Assembly: GCF_029168945.1 (NCBI RefSeq)
Contig: NC_083605.1
Coordinates: forward strand, 3,851,280-3,915,279
Reading direction: 5' to 3'
DNA length: 64,000 bases
DNA from: Cannabis sativa
Taxonomy: Eukaryota > Streptophyta > Magnoliopsida > Rosales > Cannabaceae
Shown piece after piece: positions 1 to 10,445 of this stretch. Under the pieces are notes generated by a model. It was not told the origin of the DNA, did not search any database, and saw only the letters and a list, made by a program, of their open reading frames with translations. The position numbers were made by a program, and so were the translations under genes. Each line of letters opens with the position of its first letter. Positions within the stretch are counted from its first letter, which is position 1.

Positions 1-480
1 TTTAAAGCTTCTTTGTCTCCCTATTTGAAACATAAATTAGAGAAACCAAATGTATGGAATATCACAGAAACTAGTTTTTTAAACTGAAAAATCGGTTTCT
101 TAATAAACAAATCTTCAACATAAGCATATAACAATTAAAAGAAGAGATAAAATCTATAACATTAAGAAGTTTTTGAATTTAAGTATGAGTATATAACTAT
201 ATATCAACTATTTTTTAGACGTATGTACGGAACTATTTTCGTAGACTATATATATATTATATTCTCTACAGTGATTCAATTAAGAAACTAATTATTAGAT
301 TGTTTTTTTCATGTTATTTTTTTAATGAGTTTTTTTTGTTGGTAAATGAGTAAGATTCTATTGCCCAAGAACCTTTAAAAAAAACAACTTAGTTGAGCAA
401 ACACAACTTGTCAAACCAAATCCTATCCTTTTTACCTATCTTCTCTCTTTTAAAATGAGAAAATTAACCTATTACAAATC
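1..480. other. AT-rich stretch without recognisable gene
   Basis: Contains A/T runs and short tandem AT tracts (around 240-260). No open frame or repeat boundary was recognised. It lies just beyond the 3' side of the LINE remnant that starts near 480 on the minus strand. Confidence 0.5.
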
Positions 481-2310
481 TCTTTCTTAATTCTATTTAC
501 AACAATATGAATACTATACATTCTACATCCCAAAAGACAATATTTCTTGCCTCCCAAATTCTGTAAACTACAACATTAATAATAGTTGTGTACACCTCCT
601 TCCGAAATTCAGAGTGCTTACATCTTTTTATCCACTTCAAGCTTTTTTCTAGATCCCAGTTATTGACACTAATACCTGCCCAAAGAAGCAATTACACTCA
701 AAGAAGATATGACTATGAGATTCAGATTTGGTATTACATAAAAGACAAGTATCATTATTAATGATATCAAACTTGGTAAGTCTATCTCAGGTATTCAATC
801 TCTTCTTGCAAGCCAACCAAGTGATGAACTTGTGTTTGGGAGTACTATGACGATTCTAAATAAAGGAATTCCACACCTTTGTGCTAAAATTTTCAGACTC
901 AAAATCAGCAATGCTTATTTTCTTTTTTATCTCATTCTTAACCTCCACAATTTTCTTCCAAGACCAGCTCCCCCCTTGTGGAGCATTACAGCTTCACCAA
1001 TCAAATTTTTTAATATAGACTGTATTCACCCATTTAACCAACAAGTTATTCTTTTTTTGGACAATATTCCAAATATATCTTCCCAAAGCACCTGTATTCC
1101 ATTGCTCAATATTTCTAAAACCCAAACTACCATAAGTTTTAGGTTGACAAACCTCATTCCAAGCTACCAAACCCGGGGCAGTAGATTTAGCATTTCCTTT
1201 CCATAAGAAGTTCCTACAAATACTGTTGATTCTCTCCAAAATATACTTCGAAAGAATCATTAATTATGCCCAATAAGTGTGTATTGCAATCAAAACTAAA
1301 TTTATTAAGACACATCTCCCCGCATAAGAGATATTCACCATCTTCTCCACAATATTGTCACACTCTACTTTTGAGATTTTCTTGGAACAAATAGGAATTC
1401 TAGGATATCTAAAAGAGCTTTTAGAATATCTTGAACAATCAATTATATTTTGAATATCATCCTTATCCATTCCAAAGCAGTTAATAGTCATTTTGCTTAC
1501 ATTAGGAAACAAACTAGAAGTTTCAAAAAAAACTCAAAAAGACCCGAAGTAAAGATTAATGGACTGAACTTCTCCTCTCAAAAATAGAAGAAGATCATTA
1601 GCAAAGCATAAATGGTTCAATTTCAACGGAGAGCATCTTGGATGGAACTTAAAATCTTTCCTCATAGAAATTTTAGTCATCAATCTAGATAAGTATTCCA
1701 TGGCCAAAACAAAAAGGAGCGGAGACATGAGATCTCCTTGTCTTAGACCCCCTTTTGAAAAAAAAAATAACCATGAAAAGTACTATTAATCATTAGAGAA
1801 AACTTAGGAGTAGTAACACACTCCATAATTTTTTTTTGGACAAAGTGATTAGAATCACTTATGAATTTACGACGCCCACGTCCGTCACCGGCGCTGGAAC
1901 CTCCTCGAACTAGGATAGCTCATCGTCTAACCGCAGAGCATGCTTTGCCAACCATGGGCCGCTAAAATCTTAGAGCGAGTCCCATGGGACAAAACTACCC
2001 CTAAAAATTTAGACAATAAAGCTATAACATCTTCAAACAACGCTCCTAACTCATCTGAAAAAAAAAACATCAAAAAACATAATAAAATTTTAATTAGAAA
2101 ACTATCAAACTGAAGGGAATCAACCAAATACCAAGACTAAGCAACTAGATCTACCTAGAACTATCCATTTGACTAGTAACAACTAAATTATAACATTCAC
2201 TTATCAAAAAAAGAAAAAAACTAAATTATAACATTCTACTTCATAACCTTCTTGGTAACACACTCCATAATTAAGTTCACAAAATGAGTAGGAAAATTCA
2301 TAAGGCATCA
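480..2310 (-). pseudogene. Decayed LINE (L1-like) ORF2 remnant
   Basis: Reading the minus strand from about 2310 down to 480, pieces of a plant L1-type ORF2 appear in order but in different frames. First comes reverse transcriptase sequence (around 2300-2255 and 1830-1534, with a GLRQGD-like box and then a box reading FANDLL where the family has FADDL). Next is the RT C-terminal part (1512-994). Last is a zinc-finger RVT-type segment (691-497) with the typical W-ERN-like tail. The catalytic Asp-to-Asn change, the frameshifts and the missing 5' half show that it is dead. Bases 1831-2254 are a foreign insertion within it. No target-site duplication of the host LINE was found. Confidence 0.8.
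1831..2254 (-). mobile_element. 5'-truncated LINE tail nested in the LINE
   Basis: An exact 18-bp direct repeat (GTAACACACTCCATAATT) at 1813-1830 and 2255-2272 flanks a 424-bp insert. On the minus strand the insert ends in a short poly-A tract next to 1831. Just before it lies a degraded RNase H C-terminus resembling the AHGLAKHAL-type tail of plant LINEs, readable only with frameshifts and a stop. Poly-A, 5' truncation and a long target duplication are the signature of target-primed reverse transcription. The insert interrupts the reverse transcriptase of the host LINE, so it is the younger of the two. Confidence 0.8.
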
Positions 2311-2924
2311 AATTGATTTTCTTATTATATTAATATATGGTTTGCTAAATATTTATTTATTGTAACTAATTTTGTATTTAATTTTTGTTTTAACTATTTA
2401 AGTAATTGATTTATGTTATTAATTAATTTTTAATTTAATTATTTTAGGTAATTAGTATTTCTAAATCCTATTTAATTTATTTTTTTCATTATTTTACGTT
2501 TCATATAAGACCTACCCATAGTAATACAATAAAAACAATAAATGGATTCTAAAAAATTTAAAATTCATAAAAATGTAAAAAAAACCCGAGATTTGTATTT
2601 GTAAACCTTTTTGTCATTCTTTTATGTCTATGAAAGAACAAAATATCTAATATATATTTTCAATGGATTAATCAATTGAGTTATAAGGAAGCTAGTAGTA
2701 GTAGTCATGATTTCATGAACATCAAATCACAGACAGAGTCTCTTTTCATATAACGTGTGTATCAAGTAACACATTATATCACAAATTTTTCTTTCTTCCA
2801 ATTATCATTTTCAGGTCACTCTTTTCTTTTTATTTATTAAATTTTAACATAACATCAAATTATCCAGTACATAAAATCCAAGACTACTTCTTGATCATCA
2901 CTCTCTTTCTCTGGCTCTGCTTCA
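2311..2924 (+). promoter_or_regulatory. Upstream region of B3 gene 1
   Basis: AT-rich and without an ORF. Bases about 2739-2790 contain a block also found upstream of B3 gene 3 (about 8925-8975): a CGTG-containing core followed by ATCAAGTAA and ATTATATCACAAAT. A weak TATA-like ACATAAAA lies near 2869-2876, about 50 bp before the start codon. That the block is a promoter element is inferred from its conservation between paralogues. Confidence 0.45.
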
Positions 2925-3543
2925 ATGGCACCCATCCAGAAAAAGTCCACACTCCGACCCCTTTTCACCTTGGTAGTGGATGAAACCGCCATTGTCCAAC
3001 ATAAGCTGGTAAATCTTCTTTTTCATTTGTTTTTGTTATAAACTTAGATGAACAAACTATACATTCTCTTCACTATAGAACATAACTAATATGCTCTGCT
3101 TTTAATAATATATAATGATATCCAACAAAATTTGTATTTATTCTTTTGGGGTTTGGTTCTAATTTTATTTATTTATTTTTGGAGTATCTAATGTATGGTG
3201 GCTTAATCATTTTCAGAGGATCCCAAAAAAATGTGTGATGTTATTTGGTGAAGAGCTTGGTGAGATGGGTACTCTTACTGTTCCTCATGGCAATGGTAAT
3301 CGAGCATGGAAAGTAAGAATAGTGAAAAATGGAAAGAATAAGAAGAAAAAGTGTCATAATAACAACAATATTTGGTTTAAAGATGGTATGGAGGAATTTA
3401 TTAACTATTATTCCATTCACTTACACTCCATTTTACAATTCACTTACCAAGGAAACTCAATGTTTTCTGTTCGTATTTGTGATGCTTTGGGTTCGGAAAT
3501 TGATTATCCATTTGATGAAGAAGATGAAGATGAAGATGAAGAA

Positions 3544-3579
<36 letters not shown>

Positions 3580-4311
3580 GATGGTGATGATGATGATGAT
3601 TATGTTTGTAAGTCATATAAAAGAAAAAGCTTTAATAGTCAAAAGCAGAGTGGCAAAAGAACAAGTGTTGCTTCCAAAGACCATAATTCCAAACAAAGTT
3701 CACAAGGATTTTGGTGTCATGTAAAACAAGAACAAGTTGATGATGATGATAATGATAATGATGAACATGAAATGGTTGTTCCAAGAAGCTTTGATTATCA
3801 TAAAGGAAGAAGACTAGTCATGTCCAAGGGAGCTAAGGCAGCTCAAGCGGCTGCCTATGCATCTAAGTCCAAACTACACAATCCTTCATTCATGGGTATT
3901 GTGAATCAACATAATATTAGAATGGTAAGTTATGTATATATACATACATTTATATTTGTCAAGTTAATTAATAGTGTTATAATAATATTGTTTTTGGTTT
4001 TGGGATTGTATTAGGCAGTCCCTGCAGAATTTGTGAGAAGGCACATGAAATTTTGTGTAGATAAGAGTGTTGAAGTTGAACTACAGCCACAGGCCAAGAA
4101 TGATGAGAAAATGAAATGGGTTGTGAGTTGTTGTCCTATGAAGAAATGTGGTACATTAATGAAGAGATTAGGGAAAGGGTGGTCTTCTTTCTCATCCAAT
4201 CAAAACTTGAAGAGTGGAGATGTTTGTGTGTTTGAAATGATTCCCAACCTCAATGCCAACGGTGATCTTGTCTTTAGAGTTTGGATTTATCGTGCAGCTA
4301 ATTATGAATGA
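2925..4311 (+). CDS. Two-B3-domain transcription factor (REM/VRN1-like), copy 1
   Basis: Three exons, 2925-3008, 3217-3924 and 4015-4311, with GT-AG introns in phase 0, give a 362-residue protein. B3 domains are plant DNA-binding folds; proteins with two or more belong mostly to the REM class and act in the nucleus. The first B3 (about residues 10-126) is split by intron 1: LRPLF at its start, RIPKKC after the junction, then the GNGNRAWKV strand and DGMEEFINYY helix. An Asp/Glu-rich linker (about 128-156) is encoded by a GAT microsatellite. The second B3 (about 248-361) holds VPAEFVRRHM, GKGWSSF, GDVCVFE and a C-terminal RVWIYRA. The start is chosen because it lies in frame with the conserved LRPLF strand. 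It has two full-length tandem paralogues downstream. The DNA target and biological role cannot be read from the sequence. Confidence 0.9.
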
Positions 4312-5467
4312 AATGTTTATTTAGCACTAATTCTCTTTTTTGTAGTTTTTGTTGGGTGACTTTGCTTGATTAGTTTTGTTAATGGTATTGTGTTTTTTTT
4401 TCTATACATGTTAGAATATTGTCGTTTATTAGTGGCTTTTCTTGTTTGTAGAAACATTGGTTCTTAGAATTTTTTTGTTTAAAAGGGATTTTTGTCTTTG
4501 CTCAAGGTTTTACTTTGAGTGTCTCACTGAATCTGTTTACTCATGCATGTATTCCACAGGAAAGAATTAGAATAATACAAATATCAGCATTTTACATTAA
4601 TTCAACTCATATAATCCTGTTGTTAAGTAAGATGATGCGGCAACTCATAATCTATTATAATTTTTTTATTTTGTAGATTTTTTAAATTATTTTTTAATTG
4701 TTTTTACATTATTGTAGTCTATTACTCTACTCTTATTAATATTTATTCAATAATAAGTATCTATGTAACTTACATTTGAACCGACATAAGTCATTTATAA
4801 TTTTTTTTGGTTTTTTTTTTTTTTTTGGTGATTCGAAGGGACTGCACAAAGTATATCACTTGATATTAATTGTTATTTCAAAACAAAATAATATTATTTA
4901 GCATTTAAAATCAAATATAAACTTGCCCAATAATCAACCAATTATATTAAAATTGAAATTTGACCAACTCTTCACCTTCTTCTTACTTATGCCTCTCTGA
5001 GTCTCTCACCAATTAAAATAATATTTGCATAAAGAATTACAATTTACAGAAAGACAAAATAAGAAAATAGAAAATATTTGTATTTCTTCTCTTATTCTGG
5101 TAAACCCTACCATATTTATAAACTTTTATTAATTTTCTTTTTTTGTTGGAAAAATGGTTTAATATTTATTTACGGATTTTGATACTTCTAAAAAGAATGA
5201 TGGTGATGAATTGAATAAGGAAGGTAGGCAGAGACCGATGAACATCTTATGTACTGTCTTTTACAGTTTTCAAGGCCCTTCTTTTGTCCTTATTTATTTA
5301 TTTATTAAATTTCAAAATAATATTCAATTAATAATATATCACAACAACAGTACAGTACAGTAGTAGTACCATATTTTATTTATTTATTTATAAATATATA
5401 AAAACTCTCAACTCAAAAGTGATCAAACTCTAGTCTTCTTGAATTGATCACTCTGCCAAGGCAGAAA
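4312..5467. other. Intergenic region between B3 genes 1 and 2
   Basis: AT-rich with homopolymer runs (for example a T run near 4801-4826). The last ~270 bp resemble the upstream region of B3 gene 3: GATGAACATCTTAT at about 5237, then a TTTTC-AAGGCCC-like stretch. A clear TATATAAAA lies at 5395-5403, 65 bp before the start codon. No gene is seen in the first ~850 bp. Confidence 0.5.
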
Positions 5468-6121
5468 ATGTCGACACCAGCAACTACAAATCTTCATCGC
5501 TTCTCAAATTCTCCAGCCAAACTCCGGCCACTGTTTGCCTTTGTAGTGGATGAGACCACCATTGTACAACATAAATTGGTACATTCTCTTCTTCTTCTTC
5601 TTCATTTGTTTTTGTTATAAACTTAGATCAAGAAACTATGCATTCTTTTGGGGTTTGTTTTGATTAGCTAATTAATTATTATTTTTTGTGTGGTGTTATT
5701 ATCTGCATTATTTGATTATTGGGTTTTACTTTTTTGGGACTATATATAATATATGGTGACTTAATCATTTTTTCAGAGGATCCCAAAAAAATGTGTTATG
5801 TTATTTGGTGAAGAGCTTGGTGAGATGGGAACTCTCACTGTTCCTCATGGCAATGGTAATCGAGCATGGAAAATAAGAATAGTGAAAAATGGAAAGCATA
5901 AGAAGAAAAAAAGTCATAATAACAACAACAATATTTGGTTGAAAGATGGTATGGAGGAATTTATCAACTACTATTCCATTCACTTACACTCCATTTTGCT
6001 ACTCACTTATCAAGGAAACTCAATGTTTTCTGTTCGCATTTGTGATGCTTTGGGTTCCGAGATTGATTATCCATTTGATGAAGATGATAGTGATGATGAT
6101 GATAGTGATGATGATAGTGAA

Positions 6122-6182
<61 letters not shown>

Positions 6183-6364
6183 ATGATGATGATGATGATG
6201 AAGATGTATGTGGATCATCTAAAAGAAAAGGCTATAATAGTCAAAAGCAGCCTAGAAAGAGCTTTAGAAGAAGTGTTGATTCCAAATCCAACCACCATAA
6301 TTCCAAACACTTTCAAACAAGTAATAATGGTAGAAGCTTTATCAAAAAAGAGAATGAGGACGAG

Positions 6365-6395
<31 letters not shown>

Positions 6396-6894
6396 ATGCT
6401 GAGAATGAAATGATTTTCCCAAAAAGCTTTAAGTATTGTAATGCAAGAAGAACCTTGTCCAAGGAAACTAAGAAGGCAATTCAAGCTGCATGTGCTTCAA
6501 AACTACACAATCCTTCTTTCTTGGCTGTTGTCAAACGTATTGTGGTACGTTTATATAATATTATGACATTAATTTCTCCAACTTATTATTCCTATCATAT
6601 GTAATTTTGGTTTATTGAATATAGGAAGTGCCTGCTGAATTTGTAAGAAGGCACATGAAATCTTGCCCAGAGAAGATTCAACTACAAGTTAGCAATGATC
6701 AGAAGAAGAAGAAGAAGATATGGGATGTTAGGTGCTATTATGCGCACAAAGATTGTACTTTTGTGAAGAGACTAGGCAAAGGGTGGAGTTTGTTCTCGTC
6801 CACTCAAAAGTTGAAACAAGGAGATGTTTGTGTGTTTGAGTTGATTCCTAATATCAGTGGTGTCATCTTAAGGGTTTGGATTTATCGTGCATGA
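5468..6894 (+). CDS. Two-B3-domain transcription factor (REM/VRN1-like), copy 2
   Basis: Exons 5468-5578, 5777-6544 and 6625-6894 encode 382 residues with the same intron positions and phases as copy 1. B3 domain 1 is nearly identical to that of copy 3. The linker (about residues 138-180) contains an uninterrupted run of 20 Asp codons, all GAT (6122-6181). A second tract of Glu codons lies at about 6359-6392. The second B3 starts near LHNPSF and continues in exon 3 (VPAEFVRRHM, GKGWSLF, GDVCVFE, RVWIYRA end). Copy 3 starts six codons further upstream (MAPRQK); here the matching site reads CTCTGCCAAGG, so translation probably begins at the internal methionine at 5468. The long GAT run should be length-variable between individuals. 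It is probably a nuclear DNA-binding protein; its target is unknown. Confidence 0.9.
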
Positions 6895-7399
6895 AATTGA
6901 TACCACTAAATCTTTTTATTAGTAGCTTTTATTGGAAGATTTTAATTGGTTTCTTCACAAACTCATATATGGTTTGCCCTTTTTTGAACAATGGGTTTAA
7001 ATTATGCATTTGTAGTATAAATATTTATATAGTTTGAACACGATTTGGTTGGTTAGAGTATTGTCTTTGTTCAAAGATGATGTTGTTCTCTGTTAGCCAT
7101 TGTCGTTAAAATTGTCAAAGTTGTTGTTGTCTTTCAATGATGGTCAAGGTCGTAATAAAGGTAATTTTTAGATAGCTCTTGTTTATTAATTGGTGACAAG
7201 TGTAGCAACTTATGTTTTTATATATAACTTAATATTATACCAAATATTTCATGTGGGATATTTTTTATAATATTCTTGATGGTGGGACATGATCACCATG
7301 TGTATAAGTGCAGAATAAGATTAATAAGTAGTTTATATTTTTATACTTAACTCAATATTTTATCATTTATTTTCTACAATAGTCATAACGTAAGTTTAT
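6895..7399. other. 3' flank of B3 gene 2
   Basis: AT-rich sequence with GTTGTTGT-like stretches around 7080-7140. No ORF or mobile-element boundary was recognised before the B3 relic at 7400. Confidence 0.4.
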
Positions 7400-7515
7400 G
7401 ATGATATTAATGATTAGCATGAAATGATTGTTACGGAAAGATTTGGTTTTTGTTTTGATTTTGGTTAATAGGCAGTGCCCGCAAAATTTGTAATAAAAGG
7501 ACATGAAATTTATTT
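7400..7515 (+). pseudogene. Internally deleted B3 gene relic
   Basis: Bases 7400-7446 match part of exon 2 of copy 1 (around 3738-3790: the GATGAT-AATGAT stretch followed by CATGAAATG-TTGTT). They are followed almost directly by an intron 3' end and the start of exon 3 (GCAGTGCCCGCAAAATTTGTA at 7472), which aligns with 4015 in copy 1. An extra base in the AGAAGGCACATG equivalent destroys the frame, and homology stops near 7515. The GCAGT start of exon 3 is closer to copy 1 than to copies 2 and 3, which begin GAAGT. It is a dead fourth member of the array. Confidence 0.75.
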
Positions 7516-9048
7516 ATTTTCTTTTTAAAAAAATAGTTTAGTTCATTATAAAACTATACACAAGATTACATTTAGTATGATCTAATCTAATTCAATCTTG
7601 GTATGCCAAACAGATCCTTAATGTTCTTTATAGACTATTGATAAATAAAAGAAAATTAATGGATGTGAAAGCAAAAGTAAAAGCAAGATTTTTTCATCTT
7701 ACCATAAACAAGTCCAAACACAAAAGCAACCTGTTCAAAAACTTGCTCTTCCCCCAAAGAAATGCTATCCTAAACCCAACTTCCTTGCAAGAATTGTTGC
7801 ATGAGTTTGAACTTGCCTACACACTTAATTATAAGCTCCTTTTGCCTACTAAATTTATAAGAAGATAGCTATAGTTCAGCCTTTCATAAGTATCTTCTTG
7901 CCTCACAATTCACAAACTGCATAGTAAGCTTAAAAAATATGAAAGTAAAATTTTTTATTTTAAAATTTTGTTGTTGAAAAAAAAAATGTATTCTATAAAT
8001 AATTTGTTTTTTTACTTTAAAAACATAAAATGTAAGTAAGTATTGTAAATTTTATTTTTATTTTTTAATTTTATCTAAGTCGGATCTAGATTCGGTGTCC
8101 GAATCCGGATCCGGGGGTCTAGGTCTGGGTCCAGGGCCAAGTCCGGGGTCTGAGTCTAGGTCAAGGTCTAGAATTTGGGTCTTGGTCCGGGGCTAGAGTC
8201 CAAGTCTAGGTCTGGGTTTCGTGGTCCAGGTCCAAAGTTCGGGGTTAGGATCAGGGTACGAGGTCATAGCACTTTTCTAATTAAAAAAATAAACAATTAA
8301 TTAAAAAAGTGTTATAAAAAGCCCCTATAATTTTTAGTTTCTAAATACAATAAAAAAATAGGATCACTTTAGAAAGAAAGAAAACAAATGAGCACAAATA
8401 CTCAACAACTTTGGACATACTTCATCTTGAGTTATTTCGGTACTCTGTTTTGGTATTCAAAAGAATTTTAATTTATTTATTTATTTTATAATTACATAAA
8501 TTGTAATTATATATAATTACTTGTAAATTTTTTTAAAAAATTCAAAATAATTTACCAGGTATAAGTTTTAAACAATTGTTGACTAGGCATATAAGAAGAA
8601 AAAAAAGTTACTTTCAAAGTTATTTTCAACCGTATAAATTATTCAACATGCACAATAATAAAAAAAAAAAGAAAAAAACAAAAAATTCTTTTAATTGTCA
8701 AAATAAATAAAAAAAAAAACATTACATTCACATAATAAAATGCAACTTTAATATATATATATAAAAAAAAAAAAAAAAAAAGCCACACTATTCTTCCTTT
8801 TGTGTGTATTATAATTTCATTTTTTTTCTCTTTTATCAATATAAAAAGTACATTACATAAAAAACAGAAAAAAGTTAATGATGATGAATTGAATAATAGG
8901 GACTGATGAACATCTTATCATACTCTTTTCATATATCGTGCAGATCAAGTAAGACATTATATCACAAATATGTTTTCCAGTTTTCAAAGCCCTCCTTTTG
9001 TCCTCCTTATTAATTTTAAAATAACTTAGTACTATTTTTATTCATAGA
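7516..9048. other. Intergenic region with shared relic and minisatellite
   Basis: Bases 7690-7920 are homologous to 11020-11290 downstream of copy 3 (for example CAAAAGCAACCTGTTCAAAA here versus CAAGGGCAACCAGTTCTAAA there) and are probably a decayed copy of the same sequence. Bases 8081-8275 are a minisatellite (separate entry). Bases 8640-8840 are A/T homopolymers. Bases about 8880-9000 carry the block conserved upstream of the B3 genes. Confidence 0.5.
8081..8275. repeat. Degenerate GGTCYRGGTCY minisatellite
   Basis: About 195 bp of GC-richer, G-skewed sequence made of variants of a 5-7 bp unit (GGTCT, GGTCC, GGGTCC, AAGTCC) in AT-rich surroundings. No boundaries or target duplication are visible. 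It has no stop-free coding appearance on either strand that would suggest a gene. Confidence 0.7.
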
Positions 9049-9056
9049 TATATAAA
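9049..9056 (+). promoter_or_regulatory. TATA box of B3 gene 3
   Basis: TATATAAA ends 20 bp before the start codon at 9077, so transcription would begin at or very close to the ATG, leaving almost no 5' UTR. Alternatively the internal ATG at 9095, equivalent to the start of copy 2, is used. The role is inferred from position only. Confidence 0.45.
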
Positions 9057-9076
9057 GAAGAACTTGTAACTCTTCA

Positions 9077-9686
9077 ATGGCCCCAAGGCAGAAAATGTCA
9101 AGTACAAATCTTCATCCTTTACCCTATTCTTCACCTAAACTCCGGCCACTTTTTGCCGTGGTTGTGAATGAAACCACCATTGTACAACATAAACTGGTAA
9201 ATCTTCTTCCAATTATTTTGATGTTAATTCTTTATAGAGAGATTAGCAGCATTAATATTTGATCTTATTCATATAAATATTGGATTTTTCTTTTTTGGGA
9301 CTATCTAATATATGGTGACTTTATCATTTCCAGAGGATCCCAAAAAAATGTGTTATGTTATTTGGTGAAGAGCTTGGTGAGATGGGTACTCTCACTGTTC
9401 CTCATGGCAATGGTAATCGAGCATGGAAAGTAAGAATGGTGAAAAATGGAAAGAATAAGAAGAACAATATTTGGTTGAAAGATGGTATGGAGGAATTTAT
9501 CAACTACTATTCCATTCACTTACACTCCATTTTGCTACTCACTTATCAAGGAAACTCAATGTTTTCTGTTCGCATATGTGATGCTTTGGGTTCCGAGATT
9601 GATTATCCATTTGATGAAGATGATAGTGATGATGATAGTGATGATGATGATGATGATAGTGAAGATGATGATGATGATGATGATAG

Positions 9687-9720
<34 letters not shown>

Positions 9721-10445
9721 GTTTGTGGATCATCTAAAAGAAAAGGCTATAATAGTCAAAAGCAGCCTAGAAAGAGCTTTAGAAGAAGTGTTGATTCCAA
9801 ATCCAACCACCATAATTCCAAACACTTCCAAACAAGTAATAATGGTAAAAGCTTTATCAAAAAAGAGAATGAGGATGAGGAAGAAGAGAAAATAAACAGT
9901 AATAATAAGAAGAAGTTTCATTTGAAAGAAGAAGAAGTAAATGATGAAAATGAAATGATTTTCCCAAGAAGCTTTACGTATAGTAATGTAAGACAAGCCA
10001 TGTCTAAGGAAACTAAGAAGGCAGTTAAAGCTGCATGTGCATCAAAACTACACAATCCATCTTTCTTGGCTGTTGTCAAACGTATTGTGGTACCTTTATA
10101 TAATATTATGACATTAATTTCTGCAACTCTCTTAGTATTCATATCATATGTAATTGTGATTTAATTTTGGTTTATTGAATATAGGAAGTGCCTGCTGAAT
10201 TTGTAAGAAGGCACATGAAATCTTGCCCAGAGAGGATTCAACTACAGGTTAGCAATAATCAGAAGAAGAAATGGGATATTAAGTGCTATTATAAGAGCAA
10301 AGATTATACATTGGTGAAGAGACTAGGCAAAGGGTGGGGTTCGTTCTCATCCAGTCAAAAGTTGAACGAAGGAGATGTTTGTGTGTTTGAGTTGATTCGT
10401 AAAATCAATGGTGTCATCTTAAGGGTTTGGATTTATCGTGTGTGA
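9077..10445 (+). CDS. Two-B3-domain transcription factor (REM/VRN1-like), copy 3
   Basis: Exons 9077-9196, 9334-10089 and 10185-10445 encode 378 residues. Organisation follows copies 1 and 2: first B3 split after QHKL by intron 1, Asp-rich linker, basic Ser/Lys-rich stretch, then a second B3 crossing intron 2. The linker differs from copy 2 in having the Asp run broken by Ser codons and an inserted KINSNNKKKFHLKEE-like segment in place of a pure Glu run. Introns 1 and 2 are shorter than or similar to those of copy 2, and exon sequences are very close, so copies 2 and 3 are the most recent duplicates. The upstream ATG (9077, MAPRQK) is present here but mutated in copy 2; the start at 9095 (MSSTNLH) is an alternative. 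It is probably a nuclear DNA-binding regulator with unknown targets. Confidence 0.9.

Noticed and set aside
6003..6218. Minus-strand poly-His ORF (and the similar one at 9539-9733) and plus-strand poly-Met frames
   Set aside because: They are the other reading frames of the GAT microsatellite in the B3 genes; the B3 frame is supported by domains on both sides and by splice sites.
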